Source: Candidatus Parvarchaeota archaeon (GTDB lineage Archaea > Nanobdellota > Nanobdellia > WJKC01). Taken from it: a stretch of 64,000 nt of DNA. The notes beneath the pieces were generated by a model. That model saw nothing but the letters and a program-made list of their open reading frames with translations. It was not told the origin of the DNA and searched no databases. A program made the position numbers and the translations under genes. Below, one piece after another: positions 8,412-16,849 of the stretch. Numbering within the stretch: position 1 is the first letter of the stretch; the number at the start of each line of letters is the position of its first letter. The DNA is taken from contig JAUWZX010000001.1 of the NCBI GenBank assembly GCA_030615175.1, positions 126,566 to 190,565 on the forward strand, written 5' to 3'.

Positions 8412-9950
8412 TTATTCTATCATCCCTTCTTCTCTTAATAATTCTTCTACAGTGTCAAGGATATTATCATATATGTGCAGGCTTACTGCATAGTGCGTGT
8501 AACTTCCTACCTGAACTCCTAATTCATCAGCCATTAATTTCTGCAGTTTAGTGATTGCGTAAACATTGCTTGGGAAGCCGCCGTAAAGGTCTTGTGATTT
8601 GAACATGACATGGAAGTCTAGTCTGCCTTTATTAATTCTTGGCTGAACAGTTACTAAGCAGGGAGCGTGAGGCATGCGCTTTAAACTCAAGTCCTTGTAA
8701 GGCATCCAAGTGCACATCACGACTCTTCTGAGGGTTGGGTCTTTTTTTAATAACTTAACTGCTTCCCTGACTTGGTCAAACTTTATTAAGCCCTTATCCC
8801 CTGTTTTTAATAATTCTTCGTTGCTTGCAATGTTAGGAACTTCTGAGCGCGCAACGCTTTCAGGGTAATGCCTTAAGCGCGAGTAATAAGTGTAAACGAA
8901 TTCATTTTCTTTTTCAATACCTTTTCCTTCAATGAATTCCTTAGCATACTTATTTCTTGCCTCGTACTTAGGGGCTTTGGGGTTCATGACAGGCTCTGCC
9001 AGCGCATCCTTAACGTGAATGATTATTGGCAGGTCGAACGTGCGCGCATTGTACTTGCCTACTTCATATTTCTCTCCGTAAAGGTATGCCTGCGTTAATG
9101 CCTTAATCCAAGCATCACTCAAATTCTTTGCTTCAATAAAAGTTGTTTTTAAGTAATCTTTTTCCTTAACATCTTCAGTGTCTTCTTCATAATCTTTTGA
9201 ATCCTTAAGGCATAATTCTGCTTTTTTTAATTCACTGCCTAAGTAAAGTGCGTGATGCAGGTCAGATATCAGTCCTAATTTAATTATTTTCTTGTTAATC
9301 TCTAATGCTGTTTTCCCAATAATTACTGTATGTTCTTTTCCTTTCATGAAATGCTTTGCCACTATGTAGTTATTCTTTGTTTCAATTTTAAAGTAGCCAA
9401 GTTCATCTTCTTTCCATTCCACTTCTGTTCCTTGAGCATTAATCGCGCTTTTAAACGCGTTGCCTGATTTTTTTTCAATGTCAAGAACATAGTCTTCAAT
9501 GCTTTTTGTTTCAGGAAGGTCTTTTATTATTTTTATTATTTCTTCAGGGTTTTCTGAGTTAATCACCTTTATGTTCTGTATTTGCTTTCTGAACCTTTTT
9601 ATTAATTCATCATTAACTTTTAATTTAGGGTCATCGCCTGTTGCATTAGTAATTCTTTTATTTTCATCCACGCCCTTATTTACTAAATTCTTTAAAGCAT
9701 TGCCCACATTATGCCCTTTGCTTTCCTTGCCGCAAATAATTATATTCCTAACCCTGCCGTTGCTTATTAAGTTCTTAATCATCCTGTCAATGCCTACATT
9801 TTCAGTAACGCATGAGCCTATAACCGCTATTCTTTTGCAATCATTGAATTCAGCGTTATCAGGCAGTGAGAATGAAGCTCTAGTGACTACTGCAGTGTCC
9901 CCTTTAAGGTTTAATATTTTGTAAGAGCCTTTTATTGGAGGCCAGGTCAT
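8412..9950 (-). CDS. thyA: Archaeal-type thymidylate synthase with N-terminal MtrA-like and DUF4346-like domains
   Basis: The 512-residue fusion has three parts. Residues ~1-140 resemble MtrA, the corrinoid subunit of methyl-tetrahydromethanopterin:CoM methyltransferase (WPPIKGSYK start, CGKESKGHNVGNAL, GVDENKRITNATG). Residues ~140-225 resemble DUF4346. From ~226 to the end is a methanogen-type thymidylate synthase. The catalytic Cys is C431 in HAPCLV, followed by FKSQDLYGGFPSNVYAI, the dUMP-binding RSxDxxxGxPxN equivalent. It makes dTMP from dUMP with a C1-carrying pterin. The neighbours (dut-like, tmk, dcd) complete the pathway. The MtrA-like part may hold or recognise the pterin or corrinoid cofactor, but that is inference. 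The start overlaps the upstream gene by 4 bp. Confidence 0.9.
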   Translation of the reverse strand: MTWPPIKGSYKILNLKGDTAVVTRASFSLPDNAEFNDCKRIAVIGSCVTENVGIDRMIKNLISNGRVRNIIICGKESKGHNVGNALKNLVNKGVDENKRITNATGDDPKLKVNDELIKRFRKQIQNIKVINSENPEEIIKIIKDLPETKSIEDYVLDIEKKSGNAFKSAINAQGTEVEWKEDELGYFKIETKNNYIVAKHFMKGKEHTVIIGKTALEINKKIIKLGLISDLHHALYLGSELKKAELCLKDSKDYEEDTEDVKEKDYLKTTFIEAKNLSDAWIKALTQAYLYGEKYEVGKYNARTFDLPIIIHVKDALAEPVMNPKAPKYEARNKYAKEFIEGKGIEKENEFVYTYYSRLRHYPESVARSEVPNIASNEELLKTGDKGLIKFDQVREAVKLLKKDPTLRRVVMCTWMPYKDLSLKRMPHAPCLVTVQPRINKGRLDFHVMFKSQDLYGGFPSNVYAITKLQKLMADELGVQVGSYTHYAVSLHIYDNILDTVEELLREEGMIE

Positions 9951-10462
9951 ACTTGCGCTTCCTTCTCAGTTGAGGCGACTCTTCCGCCCTGCCACTGCCC
10001 CCTGTACATATTAGTTTCCCCTTTCACTTCAAGGAATTGAATGTGAGCCACTCTTGCCCCTAATTCAAACTTGAACGGCTTGTTTCCTGAATTCTTTAAT
10101 CCGAATACAAGCCCTCCTTTGTAGCCCGGGCTTGTTGCTGTTGCTATTAATATTACTCCGCACCTGTGAAGCGTGCTCCTTGGGAAAGTATACATTACTA
10201 AGTTTTTAGGGACATTAACTGATTCCATTGTCTTAATAGTTACGTACTCTTCTGGCATTAATGTGTAATCCTTGTCCTTGCCATGCTCTGCTACTAATTT
10301 AACATTGCTCGTGTCCCTTTCATTTACTCCCAGGAATCCTTCGCTTTCCAGTTTGTAAACTTTGCCTACCCTAATGTCAAAGCCTGCTCCTTCAGGATTT
10401 GCTTTTTCGCGTTCGCATAAGTTTTTAACAAAACCATTAATCTTGTCAACGCCCAGTATCAT
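9947..10462 (-). CDS. dUTPase/dCTP-deaminase superfamily protein (probable dUTP diphosphatase)
   Basis: This trimeric dUTPase-fold protein of about 171 residues has GAGFDIRVGKVY (motif 1), FPRSTLHRCGVILIATAT (motif 2), SPGYKGGLVFGLKNSG (motif 3) and a C-terminal YRGQWQGGR. It lacks the deaminase Glu that the paralogue at 7293 keeps, and Ser replaces the usual motif 3 Asp, so the exact reaction is uncertain. dUTP to dUMP best fits its place at the head of the dTMP operon. I start it at 10462 (MILGVDKI, the usual family N-terminus). An ATG at 10549 adds 29 atypical residues and would overlap the divergent thpR start. A TATA-like box at about 10486-10497 supports a leaderless 10462 start. Confidence 0.8.
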   Translation of the reverse strand: MILGVDKINGFVKNLCEREKANPEGAGFDIRVGKVYKLESEGFLGVNERDTSNVKLVAEHGKDKDYTLMPEEYVTIKTMESVNVPKNLVMYTFPRSTLHRCGVILIATATSPGYKGGLVFGLKNSGNKPFKFELGARVAHIQFLEVKGETNMYRGQWQGGRVASTEKEAQV

Positions 10463-10485
10463 TGAATTTCTTGAGTTCTCTTCCA

Positions 10486-10527
10486 CTTTAAAATTTTTCT
10501 CTTCCTCTTTTAAAATTTTATATATTC
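10486..10527. promoter_or_regulatory. Divergent archaeal promoter region between the dTMP operon and thpR
   Basis: Two TATA-like elements are visible. One (10486-10497, read on the minus strand) sits about 25 bp before the 10462 start of the dUTPase-like gene. The other (TTTATATA, about 10517-10524, plus strand) sits about 25 bp before the thpR ATG at 10548. Both imply leaderless or nearly leaderless transcripts. These distances are the basis for choosing both starts. Confidence 0.55.
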
Positions 10528-10547
10528 TGAGGTTCGTTAAAATAATC

Positions 10548-11075
10548 ATGAGATTATTTTTAGGAGCGCCTCTGCCAGTGGATATTAGAAAATTACTGGT
10601 TAGTCTTTATGAGTTATTTAATTCAGTTCCCTGCAAGTTAAAATTTGTTCCTTTTGAGAACCTTCACATTACCCTGCGCTTCCTTGGCGAGCAGTCCAGT
10701 GCCAAGGAAATTATTAATTCGCTTTCAGGAATTGATTTTAATTCATTTAATGCTTCTATTGAGAATTTCTCAGTCTTTCCAGGTCCTAAGTTCATCAGGA
10801 TTATTCATTCCCCGGTTACTCTTGGCAGCGGGGGATTTATTGAGTTGTATAAAAAAATTACTTCTTCATTAAATCTTAAGCCAGAGCGCTTCACTCCTCA
10901 CGCCACCATTGCGCGCGTTAAGGGTGAGTGCAGTCCAATTAATATTTTGTCAATAACTCATAACATCACTTTTAAGGAGGAATTCACTGCATCATCATTT
11001 AATCTTTACAAGAGCACTCTTACTCCTAAAGGACCAGTTTATGAAGTGCTTAAGGAGTTTAGACTTAAAACATAA
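10548..11075 (+). CDS. thpR: RNA 2',3'-cyclic phosphodiesterase (2H family)
   Basis: The 175-residue 2H phosphoesterase has both catalytic histidine motifs: HITLRFLGE in the first half and HATIARVK in the second. It begins MRLFLGAPLP, the usual ThpR start. Family members hydrolyse 2',3'-cyclic phosphate to a 2'-phosphate, probably in tRNA repair or ligation. An open frame extends upstream to 10362 but runs through the divergent gene and its promoter, so I reject that longer form. topA follows 37 bp downstream on the same strand. Confidence 0.9.
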   Translation: MRLFLGAPLPVDIRKLLVSLYELFNSVPCKLKFVPFENLHITLRFLGEQSSAKEIINSLSGIDFNSFNASIENFSVFPGPKFIRIIHSPVTLGSGGFIELYKKITSSLNLKPERFTPHATIARVKGECSPINILSITHNITFKEEFTASSFNLYKSTLTPKGPVYEVLKEFRLKT

Positions 11076-11112
11076 CATTTAAAATAAGATGCTTGCATAA
11101 CTTTTTTCTTAA

Positions 11113-13101
11113 ATGAAGCTAGTTATTTGCGAGAAACAGATGGCAGCTAAAAGGATTGCAGGCATTTTATCTAATAATTCATGTTCAGAGAAGAAGATTA
11201 ATAAAATTATTTATTATGACTGCGGTGACTTAAACGTTATAGGATTGTCAGGTCATGTTTTTAATATTGATTTCCCGGAAGAGTATTCTTCATGGAGTAA
11301 GGTGAAATTAAAAAAATTAGTTAAAGCAAATATTGATTACATTCCTGATAAGAAACCAATTATTAATGCTGTTAAGAAGCTGGCAAAAAAAGCTAAATTA
11401 GTTATTATCTCAACTGATTTTGATACTGAGGGGGAGAGTATTGGGCTTGAGGCTTATAATATTGTCAAGTCAGTTAAGGATGTGCCTGTTAAGCGCGCCC
11501 AGTTCTCAACCATTACAGAGGAGGATATTAATCATGCTTTCTCTAATCTTTTTGAACTTGACTTTAATCTTGCTCACTCTGCTGATGCGCGCAGGGAGAT
11601 TGACTTGATTTGGGGTGCTGTTCTCACGAGATTCATTAGTCTTGTAAGCCACAGGCTTGGCAATTATTTCCTAAGTGTGGGCAGGGTTCAGAGCCCTACC
11701 CTGAAATTAATTGTTGACAGAGAGAAGGAGCGTCTTGCTTTTAAGCCAGAGCCTTACTGGGAGATTCCTTTGAAGTTGAGCAAGGATGGGAGTAAATTTA
11801 TGGCTCATTATGTTGAGCAGAAAATCTTTGACAGGAAGCTGGTTCTTAAGTTGCTGGCTTTAAAGCCTAAGGAGGCAGTTGTTAAAAGTATTTCTAAGAG
11901 GAGGAGGACTATTAAGCCTCCTGTGCCTTTTAATACAACTGAATTCATCAGGGCTGCATCAAGGATTGGTTTATCTTCAATGAATTCTATGAGGATTGCT
12001 GAGTCACTTTACCTTAAGGGTTTAATTTCTTATCCAAGAACTAATAATCAGGTTTATCCTGAAAGCATTAAGCTTGAGAAGATTTTAGGTAAATTAAAGA
12101 ATAGCAGGTATCCTAAATTTATTGAATCTATTCTTTCAAAGCCTTTAAACCCGTCTAAGGGCAAGGAGTCAAAGGATCATCCTCCAATTCATCCTACTGG
12201 TGAATTGCCTGAAGGACTTGATAGTCAGGAGGAGAGGGTTTATGACCTTGTTTTAAGGCATTTTTTAGCAACCCTGATGCCTTCTTGTATTGAGGAATCG
12301 ACTAGGGTGTTGTTTGATGTCTCTTCTTATGATTTTGTGAGTAATGGGATGCGAATCATTTCTCCAGGCTTTAAAGCTGTGTTGAAGAATTTTAAGGAGA
12401 ACTTGATGCCTAAACTTGTTTTAGATGAGTCAGTGCCAATTATTAGGATGAATGAAGTTTCTAAGATGACTGAGCCTCCTAACCGTTATGGTCACGGTTC
12501 ACTTATTAAGTTAATGAATGATTTGGGGTTGGGGACTAAGGCAACCAGGCCTGGTATCATTTATAAGTTAATTTCAAGGTTTTATATTTCAAGGCAGGGA
12601 TTGATTCCAAGTCCGGTAGCGTTTGCTGTTGTTGATGCTTTGAGCAAGCATGCTCACAGGGTTGTTGACCCTAAGATGACTTCTGAGTTGGAAGATAATA
12701 TGGAGGCTATTGCTGATGCAGAGGTGACTAAGGAGAAAATTGTTAGTGCTTCGCGTGAGTTATTGCTTGACGTGCTTGATGAATTAATGTCTAAGGAGAA
12801 GGAGATTAGTACTCATATCAGGGATGCGATTAGGCAGTCTAAGATTGTTGGCAAGTGCTCTAAGTGCGGCAGTGATTTAGTTATCCGTGTTAGCAGGGCT
12901 TCTCATAAGCGTTTTGTCGGGTGCAGTGGTTACCCTGCTTGCCATAATTCCTGGCCTCTTCCGCAGTCCGGCGGAGTGCAGGTATTGCCTAATGTATGCA
13001 AGAAGTGCGGTATTCATAAGATGATTTTAATCCGCAAGAGCAAGCGGCCGTTCACTTTCTGCCCTAATCTTGAATGCCCTTCAAGGGATAAGGATTCATA
13101 G
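11113..13101 (+). CDS. topA: DNA topoisomerase I (type IA)
   Basis: The 662-residue enzyme relaxes negatively supercoiled DNA. The Toprim domain is N-terminal (LVICEKQMAAKRIAGIL, then STDFDTEGESIGLEA with the acidic DxD/E residues). The active-site Tyr is Y307 in LISYPRTNNQVYP. The cleavage/strand-passage body ends with two four-cysteine zinc ribbons at the C-terminus (CSKCG...CSGYPAC and CKKCG...CPNLEC). No helicase domain is present, so it is not reverse gyrase. The length is normal for archaeal TopA. The last 6 bp overlap the convergent map gene. Confidence 0.93.
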   Translation: MKLVICEKQMAAKRIAGILSNNSCSEKKINKIIYYDCGDLNVIGLSGHVFNIDFPEEYSSWSKVKLKKLVKANIDYIPDKKPIINAVKKLAKKAKLVIISTDFDTEGESIGLEAYNIVKSVKDVPVKRAQFSTITEEDINHAFSNLFELDFNLAHSADARREIDLIWGAVLTRFISLVSHRLGNYFLSVGRVQSPTLKLIVDREKERLAFKPEPYWEIPLKLSKDGSKFMAHYVEQKIFDRKLVLKLLALKPKEAVVKSISKRRRTIKPPVPFNTTEFIRAASRIGLSSMNSMRIAESLYLKGLISYPRTNNQVYPESIKLEKILGKLKNSRYPKFIESILSKPLNPSKGKESKDHPPIHPTGELPEGLDSQEERVYDLVLRHFLATLMPSCIEESTRVLFDVSSYDFVSNGMRIISPGFKAVLKNFKENLMPKLVLDESVPIIRMNEVSKMTEPPNRYGHGSLIKLMNDLGLGTKATRPGIIYKLISRFYISRQGLIPSPVAFAVVDALSKHAHRVVDPKMTSELEDNMEAIADAEVTKEKIVSASRELLLDVLDELMSKEKEISTHIRDAIRQSKIVGKCSKCGSDLVIRVSRASHKRFVGCSGYPACHNSWPLPQSGGVQVLPNVCKKCGIHKMILIRKSKRPFTFCPNLECPSRDKDS

Positions 13102-13992
13102 TTCTGTTGTTATGATTTTCTCATCATTTAGTAGTATTGTGTTCTCGTGCTGGCTTACAATGCCCCCTGTTTTCTCAATGAGCATTGGGTAAGCGTGCAG
13201 TATTCCTTCACCTGTGAGTAATCTGAGTGCCGGCTTGTATAATTTGAACTTTCGTGCAATCCATCGTTCAGCAAACGGCAGCGTATTGTATTCCCTTCTG
13301 ATGAATGTAAGTACTTTTCTGCTAATCATTGACCTCGTAGGCTTCTCGCTTACTAGGTTATAAATGAATGCCCGGCTTCCGTTTTTAACGTAGCCGTCGC
13401 CGTTAGTTGCGAATGGTTCAATAGCGAATAAAGGTTCTTCAAGTTTTTTCTTATCATAATTGTCGTAATTAGGTATTATGAATCCTCCATGCTGCTGGTA
13501 TTGCATTAATGGGTGTCCGCCGAGGTTGTATATTGGGTTAAATCCTTCTCCGCTTATTACTTCGTGGATGATTCTTCCAATTTCTCTTAACTCTATTCCT
13601 TTTCTTGCTGCTTTCTGAGCTTTTAGTAATGCTTTGTTGCTTGCCTCTATTAATTTCTTATACCTGTCACTGCTAATCTCTACTGTGTAGGCAGTGTCGC
13701 CAATCCAGCCGTTAATGTGAACTCCTAAGTCAATTTTTACTACATTGCCTTCACTGAATACTCTTTCATCATTAACTCTTGCAGTGTCATGCGCTGCGCA
13801 TTCATTAAGACTGATATTTACTGGGAATGCTGGTTTTGCTTTAAGCCTTATTATTTCATTTTCAACTTTATCAGCGAAGTCGCTTATTAGCACTCCTTCC
13901 TTAATCCATTTCCTGCTTGCATTCTTTACTCGTGCAGTGATTCTTCCGGCATTTAATGCATCCTTATAAGAACTTTTAATTCTTCCATTCAT
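13096..13992 (-). CDS. map: Methionine aminopeptidase, type II
   Basis: This 298-residue pita-bread metalloenzyme removes the initiator Met from nascent proteins. Metal ligands are visible in KIDLGVHINGWIGDTAYTVE (two Asp), NLGGHPLMQYQQHGG (His), LFAIEPFAT (Glu) and GIVSQHENTILL (Glu). A helical insert late in the sequence marks type II, the archaeal/eukaryotic form. Three 29-bp tandem repeats lie just upstream of its start and contain its likely TATA element. It is convergent with topA. Confidence 0.93.
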   Translation of the reverse strand: MNGRIKSSYKDALNAGRITARVKNASRKWIKEGVLISDFADKVENEIIRLKAKPAFPVNISLNECAAHDTARVNDERVFSEGNVVKIDLGVHINGWIGDTAYTVEISSDRYKKLIEASNKALLKAQKAARKGIELREIGRIIHEVISGEGFNPIYNLGGHPLMQYQQHGGFIIPNYDNYDKKKLEEPLFAIEPFATNGDGYVKNGSRAFIYNLVSEKPTRSMISRKVLTFIRREYNTLPFAERWIARKFKLYKPALRLLTGEGILHAYPMLIEKTGGIVSQHENTILLNDEKIITTEL

Positions 13993-14010
13993 TAGTGATT
14001 ATTAAGAAAG

Positions 14011-14097
14011 TAATTGCTTAATAATCTATTATAAGAGAATAATTGTTTAATCATTTATTATAAAATAATAATTGTTTAATAATTTATTATATTAGTG
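14011..14097. repeat. Three imperfect tandem 29-bp repeats upstream of map
   Basis: Three units start at 14011, 14040 and 14069, exactly 29 bp apart. Each begins taattgnttaat and ends in an A/T-rich tttattata tract. Units 2 and 3 are the most alike. They fill nearly the whole gap between map and the unknown gene ending at 14087. They probably supply the map TATA element more than once and might help end the transcript from upstream; both roles are inferred. There are no spacers, so this is not a CRISPR array. Confidence 0.75.
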
Positions 14098-14455
14098 AAA
14101 AATTCTTGTACAACCTTACAGTCCTGCTGTCATACGTGCTGTACTGCCCGATAAGTTTTAATTCATCACCTTTTGCGCGTGGGACTTTGTCCCAGCACCC
14201 CGAAAACTTTCTGTTTTCGTGGGCTTCATTCAGGTCTTCTTCCAAGCCGTGATAAGCAGTTACTTGTTTTCCAATAAGTTCCGGCCATTCATCTTTATCA
14301 TAGACTTCAACAATGTATTCAGTGTAATCTTCATACTTATTTATTGAAATCATTAGTTCGTCATTGATAATAAGTTCTGTTCTTTCATCTTCTTCAATTA
14401 ATTCACGTATAATCTTCGCTGCATTATGAATTAATGAGTAACGCAATTCTTCCAT
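14087..14455 (-). CDS. Hypothetical protein carrying an in-frame palindromic element
   Basis: This 122-residue acidic soluble protein belongs to no family I recognise. The N-terminal half alternates helix and strand (IRELIEEDERTELIINDELMISINK). Residues ~78-94 (AHENRKFSGCWDKVPRA) are encoded by a 53-bp element (14174-14226) that recurs in rqcH 2.7 kb away. That segment is basic and Cys/Trp-containing, unlike the acidic flanks, as expected of an inserted sequence. The gene lies 23 bp downstream of polB on the same strand, so it may be co-transcribed with it. The product is likely real, but its function is unknown. Confidence 0.6.
   Translation of the reverse strand: MEELRYSLIHNAAKIIRELIEEDERTELIINDELMISINKYEDYTEYIVEVYDKDEWPELIGKQVTAYHGLEEDLNEAHENRKFSGCWDKVPRAKGDELKLIGQYSTYDSRTVRLYKNFSLI
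14174..14226 (-). repeat. ORF-embedded double-hairpin element, copy 1
   Basis: Read on the minus strand, this matches 16979-17031 (plus strand). Bases 14183-14226 are identical over 44 bp, and the remaining 9 differ at three positions. It contains two adjacent hairpins: CGAAAAC/GTTTTCG around AGAAA, extended by CCC/GGG, and TGGGAC/GTCCCA around AAA. Here it is read as AHENRKFSGCWDKVPRA in the unknown protein ending at 14087. Confidence 0.85.
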
Positions 14456-14478
14456 GACTTAAGCTTTGATAGTATCTA

Positions 14479-16806
14479 TTATTTAAAGTATTCGCTTAAC
14501 TTTTTCTGTTCTTTTTCAACGCCCAGTAATTCCATTATCCTGCCGATTGCAGGTATTACTTGATGATTAATGTAGTATTCAGCATCGTACTCTAATTCTT
14601 CGTTCTTAACTTCAAAGACTGGTCTTGCCTTGTCCCTAATCCTGCCCTTGCCTTTAACCACTATGTATTCAATCATCATTCCAGGCTCTGCTTGATATCC
14701 TTTTTCTAATAGTCTTTTTGCAACTGCAACGTGTGGACCAATTACCTTGTATTCTTCTATTGGTCTTTTTAACTGAACCCTGATGATTAATTCATTAATG
14801 TCTGTTTGCCCTTTTTTTAATTCATTAATTATTTTTTTAATAATTCTTGCTGCTTTTTCTTTACTCTTATCCTTTAATAATGCATTGAATACTTTGATTT
14901 GTGTTTTTTTTGCAATGCCTGCCCAGTCGCCTCTGATTGACGCGAATCCTTTAATCATTAAGTTCCCTTCTTTGTCTATCAGGGCATACTTCTTCTTAGC
15001 TCCTCTTTCACCATCCTTTAATGATACGAATAAGCCTCTTTCAAAGAATCCTTCTAATTCTAATTCCATTTTATCAGGCAAGTCCTTATTCACTTTTTTA
15101 AGGAATTTCTTGACTCTTTTTTTATTCGTATTCGTGATAAATAATGAATCAGTGTCTGCATAAGCAACATTGAATCCTTTCTTTTCCGCTTTCCTTATTG
15201 TTTCCTTTATTGTATTCCGTCCTATCCCTGTTATTCTCTCAGCGCATTCATAGCAGTACCATCTCGCGTTTGGGAATCCAAGGTAGCCGTAAGCAGCGCT
15301 TAGAATGTCCTTTAATGCATTGCTTCTTGCAAGCAGTATTGGGTCCTTATTACTTTTTAATTGTTTCTTGATTTCAGTTCTCTTTTTTAGTATTTCATTA
15401 ACAACTTTTGGTATGAATCCTTGTTTTTTCTGGCAGAACTTGCTTTTGCAGCAATTGCAGTTAATAGTTGTCGGGCAGATATTGAATATAACTGTTATTG
15501 ATGGGTAGAGGCTTCTGAAGTCCAGTACCGCAATTTTCTTATAAATGCCTGGTTTTGGCTCGTAAACAAATCCTCCTTTAAATTTCTGCATCCTTCTTCG
15601 CTCGAATACTTTGTCCCTGCCAGGCTTGTTTGGTATTAACTGCTTCGCCTCTTTTGCCTTGCTCATTAAGTAATTCTCAACTAACTGCGAGCGGCTGCTC
15701 CTAGCAGTGTCATACAGTGTTTGCTGGCTCATCCTTGATAATTCAATTATTAATGGATTTAATTTTTTGAATAACTTATAAGTTATTCTGGCATCATTGA
15801 ATGAGTAATCAATTAATTCCTCAGTTTTCCCTGCATCCCATTGCTTGAAGAACTGTTCCCAGTCATTTTCTACTTTGCGTTCGCCTATTAATTCGAAAGC
15901 AACTGAGTTAAGGTCTAAAGTATTGGTTTTCAGTTTATTGCTTAGTATTCTTGAAACAAATTGGAATAAGTCAATATTCATTATTCCTTTAATTCTTGAA
16001 ACAGTTTTTGCCTGCCTCTTGATTATTTTAATGTTGGAGCCGTCAACACCCCAGTCCATTCTTATTCTGTATTTATTCATGCGCTCCCTTAAGTAAGGAA
16101 GGTCGAAGTTATCGCCATTGTAACTTATGATGATGTCTGGCTGTTCTTCTTTAATTATTCTTGAGAATTCCTTAAGCATTGATTCCTCATTTTTAAAAAC
16201 TCTTGTCCTGTCATCCCTGCACGGCTTTGTTAGTAATACTTCCTTGTGCCCTGCGCCGTATAAGCTAATCATTATTACTGGGTCTTTTTTAGGATTGCTT
16301 GTTCTTGCATTGCTTGAGTAAGTTTCAATATCAAATGCTAATGCCTTAGGTTTCCATTCGCTGTCATGCAGTACTTTTACTTCATTTCCAGTCACGCTTA
16401 ACTTGTCAGTTGGTCTTAGTCCTTTGTCAATCAGGAATCTCTTAACGTATTTTATGTCATTCTCTCTTTTTGCAAGCACGCCTTGAATTTCTCCTGCTTC
16501 CCTGCTGATTGAGTAAACTCCTGCTGGTTCATTAATCATTATTTTAAGACATGATACTTTTTTTCCATAGTCTAATAATTCATTTTCTTCAGTGATTCCA
16601 GTAACGTAATGATTTTGCGTTTTAATATTAATTATTTTTTCCTTAATCTCATCTTTTCTTTTCTCATCAATTACTGCGTAAAAGTATGGTGGAAAATTAG
16701 TTATTTGGGCTGTGATTTTCTTGCCATTGCTTGTTCCAAACAACCTTATGACTGGCTCGCCTTCAATCACGTAATCAATGTCCAGCAACCTGAATTTAAC
16801 TTCCAT
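14479..16806 (-). CDS. polB: Family-B DNA polymerase
   Basis: This 775-residue replicative-type polymerase has a 3'-5' exonuclease domain with Exo I (FDIETYSS, D159/E161), Exo II (SYNGDNFDLPYL) and Exo III (YSFNDARITYKL). The polymerase domain has motif A LDFRSLYPSI, motif B NALKDILSAAYGYLG and motif C YADTDSLFI near residue 548. A Cys cluster (CNCCKSKFC) after motif A probably supports the palm/fingers. The length is usual, and no intein interrupts the motifs. The promoter is divergent from rqcH across a 43-bp gap. Confidence 0.95.
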   Translation of the reverse strand: MEVKFRLLDIDYVIEGEPVIRLFGTSNGKKITAQITNFPPYFYAVIDEKRKDEIKEKIINIKTQNHYVTGITEENELLDYGKKVSCLKIMINEPAGVYSISREAGEIQGVLAKRENDIKYVKRFLIDKGLRPTDKLSVTGNEVKVLHDSEWKPKALAFDIETYSSNARTSNPKKDPVIMISLYGAGHKEVLLTKPCRDDRTRVFKNEESMLKEFSRIIKEEQPDIIISYNGDNFDLPYLRERMNKYRIRMDWGVDGSNIKIIKRQAKTVSRIKGIMNIDLFQFVSRILSNKLKTNTLDLNSVAFELIGERKVENDWEQFFKQWDAGKTEELIDYSFNDARITYKLFKKLNPLIIELSRMSQQTLYDTARSSRSQLVENYLMSKAKEAKQLIPNKPGRDKVFERRRMQKFKGGFVYEPKPGIYKKIAVLDFRSLYPSITVIFNICPTTINCNCCKSKFCQKKQGFIPKVVNEILKKRTEIKKQLKSNKDPILLARSNALKDILSAAYGYLGFPNARWYCYECAERITGIGRNTIKETIRKAEKKGFNVAYADTDSLFITNTNKKRVKKFLKKVNKDLPDKMELELEGFFERGLFVSLKDGERGAKKKYALIDKEGNLMIKGFASIRGDWAGIAKKTQIKVFNALLKDKSKEKAARIIKKIINELKKGQTDINELIIRVQLKRPIEEYKVIGPHVAVAKRLLEKGYQAEPGMMIEYIVVKGKGRIRDKARPVFEVKNEELEYDAEYYINHQVIPAIGRIMELLGVEKEQKKLSEYFK

Positions 16807-16849
16807 TACAATACTTTTTTAAGCAATTCTTTATTAAAAATCCTTTATT

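Noticed and set aside
10362-11075. Longer thpR starting at 10362
   Set aside because: The extension runs antisense through the divergent dUTPase-like gene and its promoter; MRLFLGAPLP at 10548 is the family start.
11113-13101. Reverse gyrase (hyperthermophile marker)
   Set aside because: Only the topoisomerase IA half and zinc ribbons are present; there is no helicase domain.
14011-14097. Possible CRISPR array from three evenly spaced repeats
   Set aside because: The 29-bp units are directly adjacent with no spacers, and they are imperfect and A/T-only; no cas genes are nearby.
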